From contig JAWZYU010000057.1 in the NCBI GenBank assembly GCA_038380435.1, positions 1,116,001 to 1,180,000 on the forward strand: a stretch of 64,000 nucleotides of DNA. Reading direction: 5' to 3'. Source of the stretch: Ryuthela nishihirai (lineage: Eukaryota > Arthropoda > Arachnida > Araneae > Heptathelidae). Positions 52,500 to 62,697 of the stretch are shown here, piece by piece (the first letter of the stretch is position 1; each line of letters begins with the position of its first letter). A program made the position numbers and the translations under genes. Below the pieces are notes generated by a model. The model was given only the letters and a program-made list of their open reading frames with translations. It did no database searches and was not told the DNA's origin.

Positions 52500-53570
52500 G
52501 AGAAGTAAGAGAAAAGTAAGTAATAAGTTTTGGTTCGACTCCAGATGGGGTCAATACAAGTGGCTCCAGCTGGCTTCGATCCCTTGCTGAATCCTGATTA
52601 TCAAGTAGAGATTTTGGTCGTTTGAATTTGCGTGAGTCGTACACATCATAATTAAGTAAATCTCTCATAAGTTGATTAGGATGTTCTGCGATAGTTGCAA
52701 AATAGTTCTTGGCCATTTTCTTGATGGATTGCAGATTTGTTTCACAATTTAGATCTCGATTAATGATAGTGTTCCTGACAAACCAGGGAGCTGCTACAGC
52801 AGATCGTACGATTTTATTTTGTAGAGATTGGAGATTTGCAAGATTTTTAGTACAACATGCACCCTAGATGGGGACAGCATAGAGAAGGAGAGGTTTGATT
52901 ACCTGATTATAAATTAGCACTTTATGTGATGTTGCGATATGAGATTTTCCCCCAAGCAGAGGGAATAGTTTGCAGTATAGTGCTCTATATTTGTTAACAT
53001 CATTCCCTACATGGGCATCCCATTTGAGCTTGTGTTGAATCGTGATGCCTAGGTATTTGGCATGATCGCTCCACACTACCTGTTAATCAAATAGGTAGAA
53101 AGTTTCATGGTGGGGATTTCGTTTCTCTGACGTAAGAACTGCAATACCTTTTGCACTGTTAACTTGCACTCTCCAATCCGTGCACCAGTCCTCCAAAGAG
53201 TCGAGCATTGCCTGCATTCTCTTGCAGGCAATGGGCACGGAAAGGGAGGGTGCGAGAAATGCCGTGTGGTCAGCGTACATGGCATTTAGAACTCGATCAA
53301 GTTTAGGAATATCTGATGTGAAGATATTAAACAATATCGTGTTGAGGGACTCCTGCATTAATAGGTTTTTTTATCGGATATGTGATTTGCCACTTTGACT
53401 TGGAAGGTTCGTAAACGGAGATAACTGTGGATGATGTGAATTAGTGCAGGAGGAAAATTGAACTTTATAAGTTTAAAGATGAGGCCTTCAGTCCAGACCC
53501 GATCGAACTCCTTTGCGATATCAATGTATACAGCGACTGTAGACTCTTTTTAGTTGCATGCCTCCCAAGC
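52500..53570 (-). pseudogene. Jockey-type LINE reverse transcriptase remnant
   Basis: Frames on minus, in order: motif A region VYIDIAKEFDRVW (about 53540-53500; usual DI.KAFD.VW), ILFNIFTSDIPKLDRVLNAM, motif C as MYADHTAF (usual YADDTA, so one catalytic Asp is lost; 53275 area), DSLEDWCTDWRVQVNSAKG, AKYLGITIQHKLKWDAHV (53050-52990) and IYNQVIKPLLLYAVPI (52910-52864), followed by the C-terminal region to 52500. At least three frameshifts. Motif B is disrupted (a stop, then QESLNTILFN). It is a different LINE family from the RTE copies. The Jockey assignment is by residue pattern. Confidence 0.87.
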
Positions 53571-53599
53571 AAAAATATAACACATTTTATTATAGCGTA

Positions 53600-54165
53600 G
53601 TTTCTAAAAAATGTATTGGTAGTTATTTATTTTTAAAAATCTGGTAACTAATTTTCAAAAATTCTGAATTTTCCTTTTGAAATCCTTATGAATAAATTAT
53701 TTTATTTTAATTGCTTTTAAAAGAGATCACTCTGCCTTTAATTTTAAACAAATTTTATCACTCGAATTTTTATGCATAATTAATACTCAGGCTGCCTAAA
53801 TCTTACTCAAGGCTGTCGAAGCCTGATGTATCAAGGCAGCTTTCACCGAACGCTCTATCCCAGAGCGACCTCAGAGTCGGAGCCAGAAGAGCACAACTGG
53901 GATTTCGAGCCACCTAGAAACACATCACAGGCCATCCGACCCGCGCAGCGCCCAGAGTCTTGTGTGCAGTACCAGAAGACCTAATTTAAAAAGAGCCACT
54001 GCCACACTCTCAACTCCGAGTACACCCCTTCAATGACAGTCCACACTCGCATTCATTACGTCACCGTTTGTCCATATTGTAGAGTCACTATTCTCCCCAC
54101 TGCAGACAGAATCACCACCGCCTCGAACCTCGCTCATTACGAGTTCACCAAACACACTGACTGCC
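53600..54165 (+). repeat. Second copy of the post-gypsy/LTR-like segment
   Basis: Matches 45185-45740, and its first 125 bp also match 25690-25800. It is extended at the 3' end (to about 54240) with CACCACGACGAGCTTAACGC. No pol remnant precedes this copy; it abuts the Jockey remnant. Confidence 0.75.
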
Positions 54166-54199
54166 TTCACCACCTCCAGTGCCGCAGCGGCCACCACCA

Positions 54200-54640
54200 C
54201 GACGAGCTTAACGCTGGTGTCGAGATTAACAGAGATTCCTAGAGGAGCGATCTGCGGAGCTTTCCCGGCATGCCGCCCATCATAAGGGGACACCTAAGCC
54301 AAAGAAGCCTAAGCGACCAAGCCGCCTCAGCTACCGTCCTTACCGCTCTAGCTTCGCTGCCCAGAAATGGAAGTTTCGTCGAATTCTGGACTGTTCCAAT
54401 GCACGAAACGGGAGATCCACGGAGTGGACGAAATACACGTGGACAGCTTTCCTTCTGGGCGAGTCTGCCCAGTAGTCATTGATCCGCCTGCGCGCACACA
54501 AAAGAAGTCGAATCAGCGAAGGAGTCCACCTATTTAGAATGGCCATCGGGAAAATTGTGAAGCCTGTGTTCTGATTCTTTGACACACTAATCTAATTCGT
54601 GAATGACATGCCCCACACATCGTATACACTAGTGAAGCAG
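54200..54640. other. GC-richer unassigned segment
   Basis: Probably the continuation of the LTR-like repeat, but there is no second copy in the window to confirm it. Short frames on both strands lack motifs. Confidence 0.4.
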
Positions 54641-54689
54641 GAAATGACATCATCTCTACATTTCGGTATTCTTCAGTTATGTAGGCTGT

Positions 54690-54860
54690 TTCGAGGATTG
54701 CCAACTTCTTGGAGATATCCATTACGTATTATTATTGTCACTCGAAATTGTAATCGCTCGTTAAAAGTAAGCTTCAGTATTATTTTGTTTGTGCTCAGAA
54801 TTGTTAACCTCATGGAGATATCTGATGCGTATTATTATTGTTCTCACTTGAAATTGAGTG
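54690..54860 (+). repeat. Two-copy direct repeat, about 104-bp offset
   Basis: GATTGCCAAC..GGAGATATCC..CGTATTATTATTGT (54698-54740) recurs as AATTGTTAAC..GGAGATATCT..CGTATTATTATTGT (54800-54842), both followed by ACT(C/T)GAAATTG. Confidence 0.75.
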
Positions 54861-54929
54861 CCCTCATGCTTCTGTAGTAGAGTTATTGTTACGTGAGATT
54901 CTATAGGGTTAATAGGAATTGTCAGATGC

Positions 54930-55740
54930 TGTGATATATTTCCTGGAATAGAAGAAGCAGTTGACTAAGAGTCGAAATTTGTAATGAAATATGTGTTTTA
55001 CTAGATTATCAGAAGATTAGTTTTCATTGAAAGGCAATTTGACTGAACAGTCACGCCTTTACTATTTAATTACAAACTCTGCTTTCGCAGAAACCGTTCT
55101 CGAACTCGGTAGACAAAGTCTCCCAGTGTTGATTATCGAGAATAATAATACTTCTACAAATGTATCTAAATTTCATACTGGTAGTTGCATTTAGCTATGA
55201 AAAGCGAACAAATTTAATAACACCGAAAGAGTAATGGAGAATATAATTTTTATCCTATTTTACTTCATAAGTTTTTACAGGAATATTGAAGTCTCACCAC
55301 GAATAGTTTAGCCGAATTATTTTTCCATGCCATGTAATAGAATATATAACTGATATCACACGTATTAAAAACACAAAATGTGAATGAAAATATTTTTGCC
55401 GATTTTCAATTCTGTTTGAATATTTTGCAACCGAACGTGAATTCCAAATACGTAAATAAACTATATATGAACTGATATATTAACTAAGGCAACGAAATTC
55501 CTAATCATAAACAATTTCTCCGCTAATGAAACAAAACAACAATATGCTATCAAACTGTATAAAATGATCCCAATGATCACAATTGCCAGATATTTTTTAA
55601 AGAAAGCGCATTTTTTTTTGCGATACAGATAAATTGATAGTTTACTTGAAACTAAAACCTTTCTTATCAGTTAAACATTCAACACTGATCACTGAACATA
55701 GCACAAGTATCTTCAAAACCACAATTCTTTAAGCTTCCGT
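54930..55740 (-). repeat. R1 repeat, minus copy
   Basis: Reverse complement of R1 from about 26270 to 27450, without SINE or mariner-like insertions. It serves as an outgroup for both. GTTGACTAAGAGTCGAAATT is shared with 35488. Confidence 0.82.
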
Positions 55741-55795
55741 TACTTTTTTTTTTTATTTCAATGTAATTTTTCACTTTGCCAATTTAGTTCCTCCT

Positions 55796-56087
55796 TTGTA
55801 ATTAGGAAAAACTCTCGAAAGCAAATAATATCTAAAATCAGTTTCACTTGAATTTTTCTTAATCCCTTGTGCCGTCGAACTAAGATTCAGACACTCAGCT
55901 GTCGAGCATAAGGTTAAACAAATTTAATGTGATCAGCGAGACAGCCTCAGCAAAACATAATATTCTCTGCAAGCTGTGCCTCAAAAACACACATCTTTCA
56001 AACAACTTTCATTCTGTCACACAACATTGCTAGGGAATATTCCCAAGTCTTATTAGACGGCGTCCATCCCCCTTCCCAGCATGCATG
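55796..56087 (-). repeat. R3 repeat, copy 2
   Basis: Reverse complement of 34349-34632. It ends at CCCAGCATGCAT, where a SINE-A begins; the other copy continues uninterrupted (CATGCTGGGAAGG). Confidence 0.82.
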
Positions 56088-56475
56088 GGGCGGGGGTGGA
56101 TCAGTCGGTAGCGCGCCAGGCTCGTAATCTGTAGTTCCCAGGTTCGAGTCCCAGCTGGGTCAGCGTTGAGATTTAACTCCGCAAAAATTCCCCGCCTTGC
56201 CCACGGTCAGTAGGGGACACCGATGGGCTTGGAAAGGCCGCCGTCCGTCGGATGGGACGTTAAGCCGTGGCCCCGTATACGGGAGAGAGCCATACCCTGT
56301 GCACGTTAAAGAACACGTTGCATGGCCTTGACGGGAGGCTACCATCTATCTCCCAACAGCTGTTCCAGTGGGTCTCCTCCCCCAACCTTCTCTGAGCCTT
56401 CGGGGGCCCTTGTGACCTGGCCATTTAGCCCATGGTGTGCAAAAAAGTGCCGCTCAGAGGTATAACAACCCAACC
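56087..56475 (+). mobile_element. SINE-A, full length
   Basis: One of the best preserved copies: GGGGCGGGGGTGGATCAGTC, B box GGTTCGAGTCC, complete body and a single tail ending GCCGCTCAGAGGTATAACAA. It interrupts or borders R3. Confidence 0.93.
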
Positions 56476-56714
56476 TCTCTTGTACACATGACAAATTACC
56501 AAAGTGTTAAATTCTTGATGAGCATAATTTTCAAATTTTTTCAAACTTGCTCTCAATATGGTATTCTGGACTAGGCTGAGGTAAAACTACCCTAAAGGCA
56601 GAAGTTTCTCTGATTGTTTTTTTTTAAATAATAAATATTTTTTTTATTAGTAGAGAGGAGCAAAACACAAGGAGAAACCTCACACGCCTATATTTCATAT
56701 AAAATAAATAATTA

Positions 56715-56896
56715 TCCCTCAATCAGTTACTTGGCACAGAGGGCAGACGAGAGTCTATTAGTATAATATGCCGCAAAGTGGAGTATGAGGTATGCGAAAC
56801 CTAAGCAGAAAGACGAGAAACCTCCATGGCTTGTCAAGGACTCGAACCCGCGTTTCCTTTGATCACTAGCTGACAATGCTAACTACAAGTCACAGG
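56715..56896 (-). mobile_element. SINE-B-like, highly diverged
   Basis: Recognisable by TCAATCAGTTACTTGG, AGCAGAAAGACGAGA and GACTCGAACCCGCG. The CTGACAGG palindrome is eroded. Confidence 0.65.
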
Positions 56897-56948
56897 TTTC
56901 CAAGCCTGTACTAATTAAATGGATGAAGGATATAGTAATAAAAAAAAA

Positions 56949-57146
56949 TCTTCAAGCAGCTGCTTGCCACAGAGGTCTGACAGGAGCCTGTCAGTTTATA
57001 TGCCACAGTAGAAGGTCTGTGAGGATGGAGAAAACTCAGCAGAAGCAGCTGATTGATCACGAAAAACGACACATACATCCATGCCTTACCCGAGACTCGA
57101 ACCCAGCCCTCTTAGATCAATAGCCAAGCGCGCTAACCAGTCGGTC
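56949..57146 (-). mobile_element. SINE-B
   Basis: Near complete. It carries a short extra segment (AGCAGCTGATTGATCACG) after CTCAGCAGA that is not seen in other copies. Confidence 0.87.
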
Positions 57147-57548
57147 ACAAGACTGCATAATAATAAAGGAAATGTTAATAAAGAGGGTTGACCACTAAAT
57201 GCTATTTGTAAGCAAATATGACTGAAAAAACTAAATTGGCATAGTAGGGTATTATTTTAGTATTATAAATTGGCATAATAGGTTTAATAAGGATCCTTAC
57301 TCATAAACGTAGTTATCTGTACTGTCAGATATTGTATTATCTCTTTTTCATGATGCCCAGTTAGATGTTCTTGTAATTATCAGAACAATTACCTTATAAA
57401 TATTTCGCAACTTTCATGCTAAAGATTACATGTGTTCTAATACAAATAATTTGAATTTTATATTTACAGGAAATAAATAAAATATTTTTATCTCTTAGTT
57501 TTGTTTCAAAAATAATGATAAGAAATTATTTGTTTTCTAATATTTACT
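57147..57548. other. Unassigned AT-rich stretch
   Basis: No recognised feature. Confidence 0.4.
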
Positions 57549-57655
57549 TGCCATCCTATGGCCAAGTGGTTAGTGCGCTTGGCTACTGATCTAAGGGACC
57601 TGGATTCGAATCCCTGGTAAGGCATGGATGTATGTATCGTTTTCTGCTGAGATCG
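57549..57655 (+). mobile_element. SINE-B 5' part
   Basis: Head CCATCCTATGGCCAAGTGGT with A box GTGGTTAGTGCGC and B-box-like GATTCGAATCC, ending at TTTTCTGCTGAGATC. A C-run of about 13 follows (57660-57672). Confidence 0.85.
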
Positions 57656-57997
57656 CGATTCCCCCCCCCCCCAAACACGACGAATTCCGCCTGTTTCCGC
57701 CTTGGGGCAGAGAACAAAACGCGGGTCGTGGGAAAGGTTTACAAATCCACCTAACAGGCAATTTGCTTATATAGAGTAGGAAATTGGAGCCTTTATAAAA
57801 TAGCGGCGGCTAATATTTTCAAAGTTTCGTCGTCAGTATTAAGGAATCTGGCAACGCAAAAAATCTCACCAGGGTTCGTCCGTTAGAGGTCACCGAGATC
57901 CAATCACATTTAAATCTTAAGATGTCAACGGATTCGATTGGATACTTAATTTCACCTCTGTTCTACACTCTCTGGCATACGAAGTACATTGCACATC

Positions 57998-58265
57998 AGA
58001 TCTGCGCATACCTAGGACGTCTACACATGAATTGCCATATAAGGACAGATCGATGACGTCATACATAAGTAGCCAATCAGTTCAAACCTTAAGGGTATAG
58101 TTATCCTAATTTATACACCGTTAGAATACTACAGCGCATTCAATATGCGCATACCTGTGACGTCACACATAACTACTGCACATACATTTGACATGTACAC
58201 CAATATGCTATATAAGAACAGCCTTATCACGTGATACGAAACCAGCCAATCAGAAGACAGACCTC
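57998..58265 (+). promoter_or_regulatory. Promoter-like cluster of CRE, TATA-like and CCAAT motifs in two half-units
   Basis: Two diverged units each contain TGCGCATACCT (58003 and 58147 areas), a TATAAG box (CATATAAGG at 58037; TATATAAG at 58209-58216) and GCCAATCAG (58072 and 58245). TGACGTCA occurs at 58054-58061 and 58158-58165. The combination resembles a promoter or a repeat carrying one. No open reading frame of note follows, so function is unproven. Confidence 0.4.
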
Positions 58266-58330
58266 ATTAACATAATTTATTACAACCAATTTTTTCAAAC
58301 CTTGAGGGATCACATGACTCCACACTCAAT

Positions 58331-60069
58331 TTTTTTTTTCCACCCCTCAGATGGCACCATGCTTTCTCTATGAGCTTCCTCACTTGAACTCTTCGCATGT
58401 TAACCTATGGGTAATCTGGGTCAAACAGTCACCAAGTCTAGCCATGAAATAAATCAATTTATTATTTATTTTTCGAATACGGTTATTCTGCTGTTATAAG
58501 GATATGGCATTCTTCATTTCTTTAAAAACATGGATACCTACAGGGCAGAGCAATTTAGGGTTTTCACATCTCTTTTAAACAATTCTAGAGCCTTTTCATG
58601 AGAATTTCACTCTTTTCTTTTTTATATAACACTCCACAAAGGATTGATATACTTTTTAAATACTTTCCGAATATTTTTCTTCAATTTCATGCGTAGTATA
58701 GTTTCACGGTTTTATAAGAAATACATTTTCGCAATAAGAACCACATATTGATTTCGGTTTGTCAGCTTCAGAGATGAGGTAGAAAGTTTTATTCATAAAT
58801 AGCAGTGTTTTTCTCGCAATCTCACATTTGAGTCACCTTAGAGTTAGAGTGTTTTTCAAATCCATTATTATTTTTATTCAGTGCATTAATTCATTTCAAT
58901 TTCTAAATGCAAATGTTTATTGTAGGAACGAAGAAGGCGTTTCAATACTTATAGACAGGTAGAGGGATACTCTTAAAATCTCTGGAATTTATTGCAGAAG
59001 GTTAATTCTTCCCAAATAACATTTAAAACTTTTCCATTTTACCTATTTCGAGGCAAAATTTTGAAAAGTACGTTCGAATTGACATTACAAGTTAATCTCC
59101 TACTTCTACATTATTTAGCAAACTCTGTTTTCGTTGCCAGATCTCTGTAACATGCTATGCAGACGATAATTCAATAATTTTATTAGAAAAGTTTCGTCTG
59201 ATCGGTATTTTATTGCAGAGAATGGGATAAATGGCACTGGGGCTAAGATAATAACTTAACCCTAGGGGCCAGGTGTAACTCCTGTACACGAAGCTAGAGA
59301 TATTGATATTTCAAGAAAAATATTAAATTGAATTTCACATTGCAAGAATGATAGCATGATTTTAATACTTGATCATTTGAAATTTTTTTTGTTGAATCAA
59401 CTTCTATAAGTAAAACAAGCTGTAAAAAACAGTTAAAATAGGACAAAGATTAAATATCACTAATTTTTTAAATTATTTATAAGTAAACCGTTTCACGACT
59501 TTTTTTTCAATAAATGATTAGATGACAATTTATGATGAAAACCATTAATAGCTAATTCTAACAGAATATAAATTATAATATTAATATAATTAAATAATAA
59601 TAAGTAATTACAGAAGGATTTAAAACTAATTTCCATCTCTACACCATTGACTTGATTTTACATTAACACTCTATGGAAGCTGAACTACCTGTACATCGTT
59701 TAGAAAAGTCTGTTTTCGTTGCCAGATCTCGCCAACAAACTGTGCATACAAAAATTCATTTATTTTATTCCAAAAGCCGTTCTTTCGTCTGATCATTTGA
59801 AAATAATTGCCCTTACAGTTCAAAATATTGATGGATTCAGTGATTGCACAGCTTGAAAGTTTTAAAGGAGGCTTTAAACAATTTTTTTTTTATTTACATG
59901 AGTTTAAAAAAGCTTTTCTATGAAGAATATTCTGAACATCTGCGTCATATCATAGAGAGCAATCGTTTGGATCATTTTAGTAAAAAAGAGGTAAAAAAAT
60001 CCTTAACTAGAAAAGTAATTTAGATTTATATAATAGAGATTAAAAATGAATAATAGTTAAACAAACAAA
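58331..60069. other. AT-rich stretch with one diverged direct repeat
   Basis: TCTGTTTTCGTTGCCAGATC with TTTCGTCTGATC downstream occurs at about 59126-59205 and again at about 59708-59800. Otherwise I see nothing coding. Confidence 0.45.
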
Positions 60070-60070
60070 G

Positions 60071-60247
60071 GGAGTTGAGTTGTTTTACCTGTGAGGACAT
60101 GTTTTGTACACAAGGGGCTAAATGGCCTGGTCACAAGCACCCCGAGAGCTCAAAGAAGTTTCGGGAAAAGGGACCCACTGGACAACTGTTGGGAGTCAGA
60201 TGGTAGTCTGTTATCAAAACCATCCAGTGTGTTGTTTAATGTGTACA
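60071..60247 (-). mobile_element. SINE-A tail fragment, diverged
   Basis: GGGGCTAAATGGCCTGGTCA, GGGACCCACTGGACAACTG and TTTAATGTGTACAG on plus. It runs directly into the first satellite monomer. Confidence 0.75.
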
Positions 60248-62385
60248 GTCACTCAAAAAAATATCCGAACACTATGGTTGATTACAGAATAGAGAAAAAA
60301 TATCCGACAACGATTTTTTTTTAGAAATTAGTGATCTGACAAACTTCATGTACAGTACACGAAGGTTGCCAGATTAGTGATTTCTAAAAACGTCGTTGAC
60401 AGATTCTTTTTCTGAAATATACTGTTCGAATATTTATTTGAGCGACTGTAGACGAAGGTTGCCAGATCCCTGATTTCTAAAAACGGCTTGCCAGATACTC
60501 TTTCTGAAATATGGTGTTTGAATATTTGTTTGAGCGACTGTAGACGAATGTTGCCAGATTCCTGATTTCTAAAAACGTCGTTGCCAGATACTTTTTCTGA
60601 AATATAGTGTTCGAGTATTAGTTTGAGGGACTGTACACGAAGTTTCCAGATCCCTGATTTCTAAAAACGGCGTTGCTAGATACGTTTTCTGAAATATACT
60701 GTTCGGATATTTGTTTGAGCGACTGTAGACGAAGGTTGCCAGATCCCTGTTTTCTAAAAACGGCGCTGCCAGATACACTTTCTGAAATATAGTGTTCGAG
60801 TATTTCTTTGAGCGACTGTAGACGAAGGTTGCCACACCCCTGACTTCTAAAAACGGCGTTGCCAGATACTTTTTCTGAAATATAGTATTCGAATATTAGT
60901 TTGAGCGACTGTAGAGGAAGTTGCCACATCCCTGACTTCTAAAAACGGCGTTGCGAAATAATTTTTCTGAAATATAATTTTCGAATATTTGTTTGAGCGA
61001 CTGCAGACGATCCCTGATTTCTAAAAGCCAGATCCCTGATTGCCAGATCCCTGATTTCTAAAAGCGTCGTTGCAAGATACGTTTTCTGAAATATAGTGTT
61101 CGAATATTTGTTAGAGCGACTGTAGAAGAAAGTTGCCAGATCCCTCCTTTTCTAAAAACGGCGTTGCCAGATACTTTTTCTGAAATATAGTGTTCAAATA
61201 TTTGTTTGAGCGACTGTAGACGAAGTTTGCCAGATCCCTGATTTCTAAAAACGTCGTTGCCAGATAATTTCTGAAATATAGTGTTCGAATATTTGTTTGA
61301 GCGACTGTAGACGAAGGTTGCAAGATCTCTAATTTCTAAAAACGTAGTTGCCAAGTACTCTTTCTGAAATATAGTTTTCGAATATTTGTTTGAGCGACTG
61401 TAGAAGAAGGTTGCCAGATCCCTAATTTGTAAAAACATCGTTGCCAGATACTCTTTCTGAAATATAGTTTGCGAATATTTGTTTCAAAGACTGTAGACGA
61501 AGGTTGCCAGATCCCTGATTTCTAAAAACGTCGTTGCCAGATACTCTTTCTCAAATCAACTATTGCGTTCGAATATTAGTTTGAGCGACTGTACACAAAG
61601 TTTGCCAGATACTTTTTCTGAAATCAACTATATTGTTCGAATATTTGTTTGACCGACTGTACACGAAGGTTGCCAGGTCCCTGATTTCTAAAAACGTCGT
61701 TGCCAGATACTCTTTCTCAAATCAACTATTGCGTTCGAATATTAGTTTGAGCGACTGTACACGAAGGTTGCCAGATACGTTTTCTGAAATCACCTATAGT
61801 GTTCGAATATTTGTTTGAGCGACTGTACACGAAAGTTGCCAGATCCCTAATTTCTAAAAACGTCGTTGCCAGATACTCTTTCAGAAATATAGTGTTCGAA
61901 TATTTGTTTGAGCGACTCTAGAGGAAGGTTGCCAGATCCCTAATTTGTAAAAATTTCGTTGCCAGATACTCTTTCTGAAATATATTTTTCGAATATTTGT
62001 TTGAACGACTGTACAAGAAGGTTCCCAGATCAATGATTTCTAAAAACATCGTTGCCAGATACTCTTTCTCAAATCAACTACAGTGTTCGAATATTTTTTG
62101 AGCGACTGTACACGAAGGTTGCCATATCCCTCATTTCTAAAAACGTCGTTGCCAGATACTCTTTCTCAAATCAACTACAGTGTTCGAATATTTGTTTGAG
62201 CGACTGTACTTGAAGATTGCCAGATCCCTAATTTCTAAAAAGGTCGTTGCCAGATACTCTTCCTGAAATCAACTGTAGTGTTCCAATATTTGTTTGAGCG
62301 ACTGTGCACGAAGGTTGCCAGATCCCAAATTTATAAAAACGTCGTTGCCAGATACTTTTTCAGAAATCAACTATAGTGTTCGGAT
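60245..62385. repeat. Satellite of about 20 Tc1-terminus-like monomers
   Basis: The first unit is in plus orientation (CAGTCACTCAAAAAAATATC at 60247). After an inversion point near 60355 about twenty monomers of roughly 92-105 bp follow in the opposite orientation. Each has CGAAGGTTGCCAGATCCCTG, TTTCTAAAAACG, CGTTGCCAGATAC, TTTCTGAAAT and GTTTGAGCGACTGTA. Later monomers (from 61550) include AATCAACTATAGTGTTCG, so two sequence variants form separate blocks. All frames in this region are repeat artefacts. Confidence 0.92.
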
Positions 62386-62570
62386 ATATATAGGAGGGGG
62401 CATTCCTATCACACCCTTTAAAGGAACGAACTTAATAAATTCGTGTGTATATTTTATTTATCCGAGAAATCGTTTAAATGAATTCAAAAATGTGGAGGGT
62501 TAAGTGTTTTCTAAGTATTTTCTGTATTTTCTAAGCCACTAAAGAACAGTGATCATTATTTCACTCCGAG

Positions 62571-62697
62571 GATGAGTTGTTTTACCTCTGAGCGGCAGTG
62601 GCTTTCGCCAACAGTGGGCTAACTTAGATAAGGAGCCCGGGGGTTTATTCAGAAGGGGGACGACGCCCGTCAAAGCCTTCCAACGTGTTCTTCAAGA
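62571..62697 (-). mobile_element. SINE-A tail fragment
   Basis: GAGTTGTTTTACCTCTGAGC and GGCTAACTTAG then CCGTCAAAGCCTTCCAACGT on plus. The middle part is scrambled. Confidence 0.75.

Noticed and set aside
60569..61438. 88-126 codon minus frames with tandem protein repeats
   Set aside because: Translations of the satellite; frames shift with monomer length differences.
60245..62385. CRISPR array
   Set aside because: Monomers repeat over their whole length with no variable spacers and no adjacent cas-like genes, in a eukaryotic repeat setting.
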